DNA of 39,667 bases from NCBI RefSeq assembly GCF_900474295.1, contig NZ_UCOB01000024.1:1-39667 (forward strand), read 5' to 3'. The notes beneath the pieces are model-generated. The model was not told the DNA's origin. It did not search any database and was given only the letters and a program-made list of their open reading frames with translations. Below, piece by piece: positions 1 through 10,039 of the stretch. The stretch is from Synechococcus sp. UW140. Lineage in GTDB: Bacteria > Cyanobacteriota > Cyanobacteriia > PCC-6307 > Cyanobiaceae. A program made the translations under genes and the position numbers. Numbering within the stretch: position 1 is the stretch's first letter; the number at the start of each line of letters is the position of its first letter.

Positions 1-1671
1 GGTCTGGATCTGGAGATCAGCGATCTGGCTGGAGTTGCCGAGGGAGACGGAGCCACCGGAGCCGCCTGCACCACCTTCACCGCCAGCGGCGCCGGAGCCA
101 CCAAAGGAGAAGGAGGCGTTGGAGGCGGAAGTAGCGACGTTGCTGCCGATGATCGAACCGCCTGTACCACCACCACCACCGATGGACTGGAGGAGGAGGC
201 CGTGTGCAGCGGTGCCTGTGATGTCTCCAGCGAGGGAGACGTTGCCTGTGGAGATGGTGAGCTTGTCAGGAACGAGGAAGGAAACGGCCTGGCCGGAACC
301 GCCACGGCCGCCTTTGCCGCCCATGCCAAAGGTGGCGGAAGCAGCGACTTTGACATCACCAGAAGCAGAAGCGGAATTGGTGACGGAGCCACCGGCACCA
401 CCACCACCGCCGACGGACTGGGCAAAGAAGCCAATGGAGCCATCGCCAATGGTGCTGATGGCTCCAGCGATGGAACCTGAAACGGAGCCGGCTTGACCAC
501 CGCCGCCGCCATCGGCGCCGACACCAGCGGTGGCACCAAAGGAGAAGGTGGAGTTGGCGGATTCCGCGTCAGCAGAAGCGTTGGAGGTGACGGAGCCACC
601 TTGACCACCACCACCACCGATGGATTGGAGCAGAACGCCGTAGGAGGAAGCACCTTTGGTAATGAAGGTGCCGTCGGCGTAGAAGTTCACATCAGAGGCG
701 GAACCACCGGAACCACCGCTGCCGCCCATGGCGAATGTTGCAGAGAGGTTGCCGCCTGATGCGGCGTTGTTGACGGAGCCACCGGCACCACCACCACCAC
801 CGATGGACTGGAGGAAGACGGCATTGGCGTTATCGCCAATGGTCTGGATCTGGAGATCAGCGATCTGGCTGGAGTTGCCGAGGGAGACGGAGCCACCGGA
901 GCCGCCTGCACCACCTTCACCGCCAGCGGCGCCGGAGCCACCAAAGGAGAAGGAGGCGTTGGAGGCGGAAGTAGCGACGTTGCTGCCGATGATCGAACCG
1001 CCTGTACCACCACCACCACCGATGGACTGGAGGAGGAGACCGTGGGCACCTGTGCCGGAGCCGAGGGAGACGTTGCCTGTGGAGATGGTGAGGGTGTCAG
1101 GAACGAGGAAGGAAACGGCCTGGCCTGAACCGCCACGGCCGCCTTTGCCGCCCATGCCAAAGGTGGCGGAAGCCGCGACTTTGACATCACCAGAGGCAGA
1201 AGCGGAATTGGTGACGGAGCCACCGGCACCACCACCACCGCCGACGGACTGGGCAAAGAAGCCAATGGAGCCATCGCCAATGGTGCTGATGGCTCCAGCG
1301 ATGGAACCTGAAACGGAGCCGGCTTGACCACCGCCGCCGCCATCGGCGCCGACACCAGCGGTGGCACCAAAGGAGAAGGTGGAGTTGGCGGATTCCGCGT
1401 CAGCAGAAGCGTTGGAGGTGACGGAGCCACCTTGACCACCACCACCACCGATGGATTGGAGCAGAACGCCGTAGGAGGAAGCACCTTTGGTAATGAAGGT
1501 GCCGTCGGCGTAGAAGTTCACATCAGAGGCGGAACCACCGGAACCACCGCTGCCGCCCATGGCGAATGTTGCGGAGAGGTTGCCGCCAGAGGCGGCGTTG
1601 TTGACAGAGCCGCCGGTACCACCACCACCACCGATGGATTGGAGGAAGACGGCATTGGCGTTATCGCCAAC
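1..1671. repeat. Two near-identical tandem super-repeats (about 840 and 831 bp) within the giant gene
   Basis: Bases 1-840 and 841-1671 match almost base for base. The main difference is a 9-bp in-frame indel near 201-240/1041-1071 (GDITGTAAH in one copy, GSGTGAH in the other), plus a few substitutions. Each block holds four QSIGGGGG modules. The left copy may extend or repeat further outside the window. Confidence 0.92.
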
Positions 1672-4600
1672 GGTTTGGATGGCGAGATCAGCGATCTGTG
1701 AGGAGGCGCCGAGGGAAACGGAACCACCGGAGCCGCCTGCACCACCAGCACCGCCGGTTGCACCGGAGCCACCAAAGGAGAAGGAGGCGTTGGAGGCGGA
1801 TGTAGCGACGTTGCTGCCGATGATCGAACCACCCTGACCACCACCACCACCGATGGACTGGAGGAGGAGACCGTGGGAACCAGTACCACTGTTGAGGGAA
1901 ACGTTGCCTGTGGAGATGGTGAGGGTGTCAGGAACGAGGAAGGAGACGTTGCGTCCAGAACCGCCGGAACCACCCTGACCGCCCATGCCAAACGTGGCAG
2001 AAGCGGCAAATTTCACATTTCCAGAGGCCTTCGAGGAGTCAGTAACAGAGCCACCGGCACCACCACCACCACCAACGGACTGGGCAAAGAAGCCGAAGGA
2101 ACTATCGCCCTGGGTGACAATTTGGCCTGCAATTGAGCCAGTGACGTCTCCGGTTGATCCCCCGGCTCCGCCTTTTCCGGCAAGCCCAACGGAAGCCCCG
2201 AAGGCAAACTTCGAATTGGCCTCAGATGCATCCGCTGATGCATTGGAGGTGACAGAACCACCCTGGCCGCCACCGCCGCCGATGGCTTGGATCAAGACAC
2301 CGTGAGAGGAGTGGCCTGCTGTCAGGAAGGTTCCATCTGCATAAAGGGAGACATCACCAGCATTGCCGCCATTGCCTCCGGTGCCACCCATGCCAAAGGA
2401 CACCGAGAGATTGCCACCGGATGAACCTGCGTTGGTGTTGGAACCAACGCCACCACCACCACCCAGGGATTGGATAAAGAGTGCGTTGGCATTGTCACCG
2501 AGGGTTTGGATCGTGAGATCAGCAATTTGTGTGCTGCTGCCGAGGTTCACATCACCGCCACTACCACCGCTGCCCCCTTGGCCACCAACAGAGGCTGAAG
2601 CACCGAAGTTAAACGTCGAATTGGCTGCTGATGTTGTTGTTGTTTCTGACTTGACTTCCCCAGCATTGCCGCCGCCGCCGCCGAGGCTTTGCAACGTCAT
2701 GCCCGTCGAAGAATCTCCGGTGGTGAGAATTGTGATTGGCGAGATCGCAGTGAAGCTGACATCTCCGCCACTGCCACCAGCGCCACCATTGCCACCAAGT
2801 GCGACTGAAAGCGAGCCAGAAAATTTATTTCCACCTGATGCGGAGGCACTGCTGATCGTGGACCCGCCAATGCCACCACCGCCACCAACTGATTGAACAT
2901 AAATGCCATCAGAGGCCGCACCAATGGTTTTGACAGAGCCACCGAAAGAAACATCAACGTCACCAGCACTGCCGCCACCTCCACCACTGCCTCCTGTTGC
3001 AACTGAAGCACCAAGGCTGAAGGTCGAAGACTTTGATCCCTTGCTCGAGGGAGCACTGGATTCAGATTGTGAGACTGTGCTGCCACCGGTACCACCACCA
3101 CCACCGATGGATTGCGCGATGAAGCCGCGTGAATTTGCACCGCTAGTTGTGATCTCAGCAAGGGTATTGACAATCACATTGTTTGCATTGCCGCCAGCAC
3201 CACCTTGAGCTCCCATCGCGAAGGCAGCATTCACGGCGCCACCCTTGTTGTCTGTACTGGCTCCGCCGCCAGTGCCACCACCGCCACCGACAGATTGTGC
3301 AAGGAAGCCTTCTGCACTATCTCCGCTGGTGGTGATCGTCAGGTTGAGAGGTTTGGATGCACTGGTTCCGACGGTGACGATGCCTGAATTGCCACCTGTT
3401 CCACCCTCACCTGAGACGTTGGCGCTGGCACCAAATGAATACTTTGATTTGCTCTTGTTGTAGCTGGTGCTGCTAGCGCTACCACCAGTACCACCACCAC
3501 CACCGATGGACTGGGCGACAAAGCCTTTAGAGAGATGCCCTCTCGTGTTAATCGTCAGATTATTGCCGGTTTTGTCGGGATTGACTGTGACATCTCCGGA
3601 GACTCCGCCGCTGCCGCCTGTTCCTCCAAGCCCGACATTGGCACTGCCTTGAATCTTGCTGTCACCCTTGAGTGATGCATTGGCTGATAGAGATTCCGAG
3701 CTGCCGCCAGCACCACCGCCACCGCCGACAGATTGAGCCAGAACACCCGGAGCTAAATCACCAACGGTGATGATATTTCCGGAAACATTAACGATCACAT
3801 TGCCAGAACGACCTCCTTCTCCACCAGAGCCCGCAATGTCGACTCCGAGAGTGATTGGGCTTCCTGACTTAGAAACTGTGGCTGAATAATTGCTGGTGGA
3901 ACCACCGGTGCCACCACCGCCACCCACGGATTGAGCCAACAATCCATAGGCGAAATCACCACTGATGACAACATCGTTATCGTCAACTACACCTGTGGTG
4001 ATGTCACTGCTTGAGGTCACGGTGACATTTCCACCGCTGCTACCGGATCCGCCTTCACCGCCAAGGCTGACGCTGCCACCGACGCTGACCGATTTACCCG
4101 TGCTGATCGTTGCTTGAACGTTCAGGGTGCTGCCACCGCTGCCACCACCGCCGCCAATGGATTGGGCAACGATGCCACTGGCATGATCGCCATAGGTGCG
4201 AATTGAGCTCGCCGTATTCGTGACGGTGACAGCCCCTGCTGAACCGCCGGCTGCACCTGTTCCGCCAATATTGACGCCAGCATTAACAGATGTTTTGCCG
4301 CTGGCTCCGAGTTGACCACTAATAGTGGTGCCACCGGCACCACCACCACCGCCAACGGATTGCGCGAAAAGACCATAAGCAAAATCGCCATAGATTTCGT
4401 CTTCGAACAGCGTGCCGGTGGTGATCGCTCCGCTGTTTGTGATCGTCACATTGCCGGCATTGCCACCAGTTCCACCACTACCTCCAACGCTGGCCCCAGC
4501 GTTGACAGAAGGCCCGCCTTTTGAACCCGCGAGTTGAGCGTTGATGACACGACCACCTGATCCACCACCTCCGCCAAGTGATTGGGCATAGATGGCGGCA

Positions 4601-7600
4601 CTGTTATTGCCAATGGTTTGGATGGCGCCAGTATTGCTAACTGACACATTGCCACCGGTATTACCTGAACCACCGGATCCGCCCAGGCTGACGCCTACAT
4701 TTACGCTGGCACCCTTCGATAGGCTGACTTGTCCACTGATGGATTCTCCGCCAGCGCCACCGCCACCGCCGACAGATTGGGCATAAATGCCATAGGAATT
4801 GTTGCCGTATAGCTGATCGAGAAGATTCGTACCCGTGGTAATCGCAGCCGAGTTGATCACCGTGACATCACTGGCTGTGCCGCCGCTGCCGCCACTGCCC
4901 CCGAGGTTCACGCCAGCGCTAATGGCATTGCTGCCAATCGCACCACTTAAGTTCAGTGTGCTTCCACCAGCACCACCACCACCACCGATCGATTGCGCAA
5001 GAATGCCTGAGGCGAAATCACCGCGAGTGGTAATGAATGAGCCCGTGTTCTTGACATAAACAGTTCCAGCACTGTTTCCACTACCGCCTGCACCGCCAAT
5101 ATTCACACCGGCAGTCACAGCGGCTTTTCCGCCTCCTGAGATCGTTGCCGTTAAGGCACTGCCGCCTGATCCACCACCACCTCCAACCGACTGGGCAAAA
5201 ATGCCCGCTGAGTGCATTCCCAGAGAGGAGGTGGTGCCTCCCCCAGTTTCGATCGAAGCGCTGTTTGTAATGCTGACATTGCCAGCACTACCGCCGCTAC
5301 CTGCTTTGCCACCGATCGTGGCGCTAAGGCTGACCGCTGCTGTGCCGCCGCCGTTGAGTGAGGCACTCAGTGCACTGCCGCCAGATCCACCACTACCACC
5401 AACAGACTGGGCAAAAATGCCAGATGAACTGTTGTCTGTTGTGGTGATTGAGTCACCGGTATTGACGATGGTGACGTTGCCAGCAGAAGCTCCGGTGCCG
5501 GCTTCGCCGCCAATGATTGCCCCTGCTGTGACAGCTGCCTTTCCGCCAATTGTTAATGAGCCCTTGATGGCATTGCCACCATTGCCGCCGCTACCACCAA
5601 CAGATTGGGCAAAAATAGCAGCGGAGTTTTCACCTTTCGTGCTCAATGCAGAGCTGTTGGTCACACTGACGTTGCCACCTCGGCCACCACGACCACCTGT
5701 GCCGCCAAGCGTGGCACCGAGATCAACACCAGCAGTTCCACCGGCGCTGACACTGATATCCATGGCTGATCCACCAGTGCCACCACCACCACCTAGCGAT
5801 TGAGCAAAAATTGCAGAGGCGTAGCTAGGGCCAAGGGTTTGGATGAAGTCACCGTTGGAGATCACGGTGACGTCGCTACCACTGCCACCGCCACTGCCAC
5901 TGCCACCAATTGATGCTCCTGCGTTTACACCAGCTGTGCCTCCAATGGCGACCTTGCCGCTGACTGCATTACCGCCACTTCCACCACCACCACCGACGGA
6001 TTGAGCAAAAATGCCATAAGAGAGGAAATCTTCTGTTCTGATTGAACTTCCAGAATTAACCGTGACAGCACCTGCACTTCCACCGACTCCTCCCTTGCCG
6101 CCAATCGTGGCTGAGGCATTCACACCAGCTGCCCCACCGCCGCCAGCCTGAATTGTTAGAGAGCCACCCCCTGATCCCCCGCCGCCGCCAACTGACTGGG
6201 CAAAAATACCAGCAGACTGAACACCTGCTGTGGAAATAGTTCCACCAGTTGTTGTCACTGAAACTGATCCAGAGTTTCCACCGCCACCCCCGTCAGCTCC
6301 AATCGCACCGCCCATATTCACGCCGGCCGATCCACCAGCTGAAAGCTGCGCATTGATAGTGGAACCCCCCTGGCCACCACCACCACCGACAGATTGGGCG
6401 AAAATGCCTTGAGACAGATTGCCAAGGGTTTTAATTAGGTCAGAGTCGGAAAGATTGGCGCGAACGGTCACGCTTCCAGAGTTGCCGCCACTACCACCTG
6501 AACCACCAATCGCAAAGTTTGCGCTCACCCCTGCGGTGCCACCAACAGCGGCGCTGGCAGTTGTTGAAGAGCCGCCGGCACCGCCGCCACCACCAATTGA
6601 CTGAGCCAGAATTGCAGGAGAGAAGTCAACTGGATTGGTGCTTGTATTTGCGAGTCCAGTTTGGATTGATCCGTTACTGAAAGTGAGATTGACCGTTCGT
6701 CCATCTCCTGCACCTCCACCGCTACCACCGACCCCAACTGCTGCAGCTCCACTGGCAACTGGGTTGGCGCTGACGGCTCCACTTATCGCGCTACCACCGG
6801 CACCACCACCACCACCGATGGATTGAACAATAATTCCGGGCGAAAAGCTGTCATACGTGGAGATATCTCCGCTGATATCACCTGTGGCATTGCCGGCGGA
6901 ACCACCACCTGCCCCACTGCCGCCAATTGCAACAGACACACTGACGCCAAGTGACGCTGATCCTGAAAGAGAGCTGCCGCCTGCACCACCACCACCACCA
7001 ATGCTGGTAATGCTGACGCCTGGAGAGTACTTGCCTTTTGTTGTAATCGTGCCGCTAAATGTTCCTGAGGCTGTGTTGCCTTCACCGCCACCACTGCCAC
7101 TGCCTCCAATGGATGGTGAAACCGCAACTGTGCCTGCTGACATCGACAGGCTTGAGCCGCCTGAACCACCGCCACCGCCGATACTGGCGACGTTTAAGCC
7201 AGGAGATTGGATGTTGGTGGTCAGGATATTGCCCGCCATATTGACATTAACAGTGCCGGCATTTGCACCTGATCCGCCGTCACCGCCAACACCGACAGAA
7301 ACGCTTAGGCCGCCGCTTCCAGACACACTTTTGGCACTGCCGCCTGCACCACCACCGCCGCCGATGCTGGTTGCACTCAGGCCAGGTGAGAACGCACCAG
7401 TTGTTGTGATATTGGCTTTGAAAGGATTACCGCTTTGACCCACGTTCACCGTGCCACCCACAGCACCTGAGCCGCCAGTACCGCCAACGGCAACGCTGAC
7501 GCTGATGCCAACACCGATCGATCCGCTACTGGAGCTACCGCCGTTGCCTCCACCACCACCAACCGATTGCACCAGAATGCCTGGTGCTGAGAATCCGGCT

Positions 7601-9183
7601 GTATTCACAGTGACCGGTGCTGCTCCGGAGGGTGTATTGACGACAGCTGTGCCACCAACACCACCAGCTGCACCGTTGCCGCCAACGGATACGGCGATCG
7701 GTCCTGCGGAGCTTGCATCACCACCGTTTCCGCCGCCTCCACCAATGGACTGAACAATCACACCAGGTGCGTAATTCTGGTAGGTGGTGATCGAACCTCC
7801 ACTCAAGTTGGCTGTGGCGACGCCTGCATTTCCGCCAGGCCCACCTTGGGCGCCAAAACTGATTAATCCATAACTCGTGCCTGCGCTACCTCCGCCACCA
7901 CCAATGCTTTGCACCAGGATGCCTGTAGAGAGTGCATTGTTTGATGTTTTCGCACCCGTAACGATGCGTCCGCCTGTGAAATTGACGGTTGCATTGCCTG
8001 CGTTGCCACCGGCCCCTGCTTCAGAGGAAGCGCCGAGATTGATCGCTGCAGCGCTGGTGCCGATGGCCCCGCCGCCGCCACCAATGGATTGCACGATGAT
8101 GCCTTGGGAGTTATTCCCACTCGTATTGATTGATCCTGCCGACATCGATGCCTCGGCGGATCCGCCGGCCCCGCCGGCCCCCCCTTTTGCAGCGCCAAGG
8201 CTCGCGAACGAGATCTGTTTTGGCACAGCACCACCGCCACCACCAACGCTTTGCGCGTTGATGCCCGGCATGTTGCTGCCGAATGTGGAAATCGTTCCGG
8301 TATTACTGGCTTGCACGTTTCCGGCAGCGCCACCAGTTCCACCCAGGCCTCCGAAGGTCACGATCACGCCGCCTGAGCCGGCGTCTCCGCCTTGACCGCC
8401 AACGGATTGAACCAAGATGCCGGCGCCGCCTGCTCCACCACTGTTGGAAACGGTGATGCTGCCGGCATTGCTACCTGTTGCAAGGCCTGACACCCCACCA
8501 GTGCCGCCAGCGCCACCTGAACCAAAGGTGCCGCTACCGCCATCTCCACCAATGCCGCCGGTGTTTTGAGACAAAACGCCAATCGCTCCAGCACTGCTGC
8601 CGCCGGATCGGTTTGTGACTGAGACCCTGGCTCCGCTTTGAATCGTGATGCTTGCTCGTTTATTGACGGAGCTACCGCCTACTCCGCCTGCGCCACCACT
8701 CGCTAGGCCTGCTCCTGAGCCGTCACCGCCATCACCTGAGATGGCGGAGGCCTGAACGCCGGAAATATTGCTGTTGGTTGAGGTGTTGATCGTGACGGAT
8801 CCACCTCTGGCGAAGGTGACCTGAACGTTGCCAGGCGAGCCGCCTGTGCCACCAGCGCCTCCATTCCCGATCGAGCTACCACCTCGTCCTCCCTGGCCAC
8901 CAACAGATTTCGAACCGACTTGAGAGCTGTAGGAGCCGGTAACGGTCTGGGTGATGTTGGGTCCTGTTCCACCCGTTCCACCCGTTCTTCCCGTTGTACT
9001 CCACGGGTCATAGCTTTGGTTTTTACCACTGCTACCCGTTCCTACGAGAAGCGGGGCTGAAGAGGGTGAGTTGTAAGACCCAGACCCCACGGTCTGGGTT
9101 TGCGCAAGCACGCTCGTCGTTCGTCCCGCCATCAGAAGGAAGGCGGGGAGCAGGGCTAAGGCCGACGAGGTACGACGTTTCAC
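1..9183 (-). CDS. Giant secreted SIGGGGG-repeat surface protein (3' end outside window)
   Basis: One frame stays open from the GTG at 9183 to the left edge, 3061 codons. It was checked by reading aligned triplets on many lines and by confirming frame at widely spaced motifs; no in-frame stop was found. GGAG lies 4 nt before the GTG. The N-terminus (KRR, then a hydrophobic run ending VLA-Q) is a signal peptide of about 26 residues. The rest is Gly/Ser/Asn/Thr/Val-rich, with about forty modules of about 68 residues centred on QSIGGGGG, each followed by GG-rich turns and short beta-prone stretches such as VSLGNSS. Such modules are known from large autotransporter-type adhesins, mainly in alphaproteobacteria, and suggest a beta-helical cell-surface or secreted protein. 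Any beta-barrel or other anchor would lie beyond the left edge. A role in adhesion, defence or SwmB-like motility is inference only. The proline-rich open frames on the opposite strand are shadows of this repeat. Confidence 0.9.
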   Translation of the reverse strand, partial: MKRRTSSALALLPAFLLMAGRTTSVLAQTQTVGSGSYNSPSSAPLLVGTGSSGKNQSYDPWSTTGRTGGTGGTGPNITQTVTGSYSSQVGSKSVGGQGGRGGSSIGNGGAGGTGGSPGNVQVTFARGGSVTINTSTNSNISGVQASAISGDGGDGSGAGLASGGAGGVGGSSVNKRASITIQSGARVSVTNRSGGSSAGAIGVLSQNTGGIGGDGGSGTFGSGGAGGTGGVSGLATGSNAGSITVSNSGGAGGAGILVQSVGGQGGDAGSGGVIVTFGGLGGTGGAAGNVQASNTGTISTFGSNMPGINAQSVGGGGGAVPKQISFASLGAAKGGAGGAGGSAEASMSAGSINTSGNNSQGIIVQSIGGGGGAIGTSAAAINLGASSEAGAGGNAGNATVNFTGGRIVTGAKTSNNALSTGILVQSIGGGGGSAGTSYGLISFGAQGGPGGNAGVATANLSGGSITTYQNYAPGVIVQSIGGGGGNGGDASSAGPIAVSVGGNGAAGGVGGTAVVNTPSGAAPVTVNTAGFSAPGILVQSVGGGGGNGGSSSSGSIGVGISVSVAVGGTGGSGAVGGTVNVGQSGNPFKANITTTGAFSPGLSATSIGGGGGAGGSAKSVSGSGGLSVSVGVGGDGGSGANAGTVNVNMAGNILTTNIQSPGLNVASIGGGGGSGGSSLSMSAGTVAVSPSIGGSGSGGGEGNTASGTFSGTITTKGKYSPGVSITSIGGGGGAGGSSLSGSASLGVSVSVAIGGSGAGGGSAGNATGDISGDISTYDSFSPGIIVQSIGGGGGAGGSAISGAVSANPVASGAAAVGVGGSGGGAGDGRTVNLTFSNGSIQTGLANTSTNPVDFSPAILAQSIGGGGGAGGSSTTASAAVGGTAGVSANFAIGGSGGSGGNSGSVTVRANLSDSDLIKTLGNLSQGIFAQSVGGGGGQGGSTINAQLSAGGSAGVNMGGAIGADGGGGGNSGSVSVTTTGGTISTAGVQSAGIFAQSVGGGGGSGGGSLTIQAGGGGAAGVNASATIGGKGGVGGSAGAVTVNSGSSIRTEDFLSYGIFAQSVGGGGGSGGNAVSGKVAIGGTAGVNAGASIGGSGSGGGSGSDVTVISNGDFIQTLGPSYASAIFAQSLGGGGGTGGSAMDISVSAGGTAGVDLGATLGGTGGRGGRGGNVSVTNSSALSTKGENSAAIFAQSVGGSGGNGGNAIKGSLTIGGKAAVTAGAIIGGEAGTGASAGNVTIVNTGDSITTTDNSSSGIFAQSVGGSGGSGGSALSASLNGGGTAAVSLSATIGGKAGSGGSAGNVSITNSASIETGGGTTSSLGMHSAGIFAQSVGGGGGSGGSALTATISGGGKAAVTAGVNIGGAGGSGNSAGTVYVKNTGSFITTRGDFASGILAQSIGGGGGAGGSTLNLSGAIGSNAISAGVNLGGSGGSGGTASDVTVINSAAITTGTNLLDQLYGNNSYGIYAQSVGGGGGAGGESISGQVSLSKGASVNVGVSLGGSGGSGNTGGNVSVSNTGAIQTIGNNSAAIYAQSLGGGGGSGGRVINAQLAGSKGGPSVNAGASVGGSGGTGGNAGNVTITNSGAITTGTLFEDEIYGDFAYGLFAQSVGGGGGAGGTTISGQLGASGKTSVNAGVNIGGTGAAGGSAGAVTVTNTASSIRTYGDHASGIVAQSIGGGGGSGGSTLNVQATISTGKSVSVGGSVSLGGEGGSGSSGGNVTVTSSSDITTGVVDDNDVVISGDFAYGLLAQSVGGGGGTGGSTSNYSATVSKSGSPITLGVDIAGSGGEGGRSGNVIVNVSGNIITVGDLAPGVLAQSVGGGGGAGGSSESLSANASLKGDSKIQGSANVGLGGTGGSGGVSGDVTVNPDKTGNNLTINTRGHLSKGFVAQSIGGGGGTGGSASSTSYNKSKSKYSFGASANVSGEGGTGGNSGIVTVGTSASKPLNLTITTSGDSAEGFLAQSVGGGGGTGGGASTDNKGGAVNAAFAMGAQGGAGGNANNVIVNTLAEITTSGANSRGFIAQSIGGGGGTGGSTVSQSESSAPSSKGSKSSTFSLGASVATGGSGGGGGSAGDVDVSFGGSVKTIGAASDGIYVQSVGGGGGIGGSTISSASASGGNKFSGSLSVALGGNGGAGGSGGDVSFTAISPITILTTGDSSTGMTLQSLGGGGGNAGEVKSETTTTSAANSTFNFGASASVGGQGGSGGSGGDVNLGSSTQIADLTIQTLGDNANALFIQSLGGGGGVGSNTNAGSSGGNLSVSFGMGGTGGNGGNAGDVSLYADGTFLTAGHSSHGVLIQAIGGGGGQGGSVTSNASADASEANSKFAFGASVGLAGKGGAGGSTGDVTGSIAGQIVTQGDSSFGFFAQSVGGGGGAGGSVTDSSKASGNVKFAASATFGMGGQGGSGGSGRNVSFLVPDTLTISTGNVSLNSGTGSHGLLLQSIGGGGGQGGSIIGSNVATSASNASFSFGGSGATGGAGGAGGSGGSVSLGASSQIADLAIQTVGDNANAVFLQSIGGGGGTGGSVNNAASGGNLSATFAMGGSGGSGGSASDVNFYADGTFITKGASSYGVLLQSIGGGGGQGGSVTSNASADAESANSTFSFGATAGVGADGGGGGQAGSVSGSIAGAISTIGDGSIGFFAQSVGGGGGAGGSVTNSASASGDVKVAASATFGMGGKGGRGGSGQAVSFLVPDTLTISTGNVSLGSGTGAHGLLLQSIGGGGGTGGSIIGSNVATSASNASFSFGGSGAAGGEGGAGGSGGSVSLGNSSQIADLQIQTIGDNANAVFLQSIGGGGGAGGSVNNAASGGNLSATFAMGGSGGSGGSASDVNFYADGTFITKGASSYGVLLQSIGGGGGQGGSVTSNASADAESANSTFSFGATAGVGADGGGGGQAGSVSGSIAGAISTIGDGSIGFFAQSVGGGGGAGGSVTNSASASGDVKVAASATFGMGGKGGRGGSGQAVSFLVPDKLTISTGNVSLAGDITGTAAHGLLLQSIGGGGGTGGSIIGSNVATSASNASFSFGGSGAAGGEGGAGGSGGSVSLGNSSQIADLQIQT
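1672..3330. repeat. Diverged super-repeat blocks continuing the same four-module pattern
   Basis: The first 300 bp or so of the block from 1672 closely match the two blocks to its left; similarity then drops. Module spacing keeps the pattern of three longer intervals (about 205-220 bp) and one shorter one (about 180-185 bp) to about 3275. Beyond that the four-module order is no longer obvious, though single modules continue to about 8400. Block borders are approximate. Confidence 0.7.
9078..9099 (-). other. Perfect 9-bp hairpin just inside the giant gene
   Basis: ACCCAGACC (9078-9086) and GGTCTGGGT (9091-9099) are perfect inverted repeats with a 4-nt loop. They lie about 85-105 nt after the GTG, where the signal peptide ends (residues QTQTVGSG). 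The hairpin may affect early translation, or may be chance in a GC-rich repeat-poor stretch. Confidence 0.5.
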
Positions 9184-9334
9184 AGAACTCCGGGAAGACA
9201 GAGCTACAGCACTCTGTAAGCCGGTAAAAGCTAGTTGCGTTCCACTTAGTAGGCAACACTATTTTGTGCAAATGCAGCCAGTTGTGATTTGTGGTCGACA
9301 TCGCTGCTTGAATGGCGACTTCTGTGCTTGGGTT

Positions 9335-10039
9335 ATGACTATTCGCTCGTTTGCAACAGCTTTTCTGCTGGCCGGTTCCACTCTGTTGGGTTCTGTCGCC
9401 AGTGCTCTAGAGCCTGATGCTGTCGATGCGAAATTCCAAGCTGTCACTGTTCTGACCCCTGTCACCGAGTCTGGGGAGCTGCAGCCTCTGAAGCAGGCAG
9501 GTTTGGTTGCTTTTTTCTCCACGCTTGCCGCAGATCTCTTCGCTGAGCAGTGGCGGAAGCGCACAGGCGATAACGGTGAGTTCCGTGTGGCGCCCCTGGC
9601 GCTGACTCAATTCGAAGCAGCATTCCTTGCAGCTCGAGAAGCCGACCCGAATCTCACGAAGTCATACGTTCCAGACCCGGCTCAGATCCCCGCCGTCGTT
9701 GGATTGCAGATGCAGCAAGGAGTCGAGCTTGAGCAGGCTCGAAGCCTTGCGCAACAAAAGCCTTTTGTGCTTTGCCCAGATCCCTTGGTGAGAATCACCC
9801 AGACTGCGGATGGAAACACGTCCACGATTGTTCCCTGCGCCTTCACGTTTACATCGATGGCATTGCTGGTGAATCGCAGCAACCAGGGTGCTCAGTCGCC
9901 GACTGTTCTCAAGGCCTATTCGCTAGAGGAGATGGTGCAGTTCCTCACCGAACAATCCGGTGAGGATGCACGCAACCTCACGATCGCTTCACCGATCGAT
10001 CAACCTGCCGCTCAGGCAGCCTCAGATTCCTCAGACTGA
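9335..10039 (+). CDS. Secreted or lumenal hypothetical protein, weakly Tic22-like
   Basis: 234 residues from the ATG at 9335, chosen because it begins directly with a signal peptide (MTIRSFATAFLLAGSTLLG, cleavage near ASA-LEP). A longer in-frame start at 9266 would bury that signal. The mature part has an AFFSTLAADLFAEQ segment, a PAVVGLQMQQG segment and two cysteines in KPFVLCPDPL and IVPCAF, which could form a disulfide. The order of segments loosely recalls cyanobacterial Tic22-like periplasmic proteins, but I cannot establish homology by eye. It is divergent from the giant gene (about 150 bp between starts) and its 3' end overlaps the convergent downstream gene by 28 bp. Confidence 0.75.
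   Translation: MTIRSFATAFLLAGSTLLGSVASALEPDAVDAKFQAVTVLTPVTESGELQPLKQAGLVAFFSTLAADLFAEQWRKRTGDNGEFRVAPLALTQFEAAFLAAREADPNLTKSYVPDPAQIPAVVGLQMQQGVELEQARSLAQQKPFVLCPDPLVRITQTADGNTSTIVPCAFTFTSMALLVNRSNQGAQSPTVLKAYSLEEMVQFLTEQSGEDARNLTIASPIDQPAAQAASDSSD

Noticed and set aside
35-8395. Many proline-rich ORFs on the plus strand (PPAPPPPP-type)
   Set aside because: They are the antisense of the GGC/GGT-rich SIGGGGG repeats; the minus-strand frame is continuous, has a signal peptide and a ribosome site.
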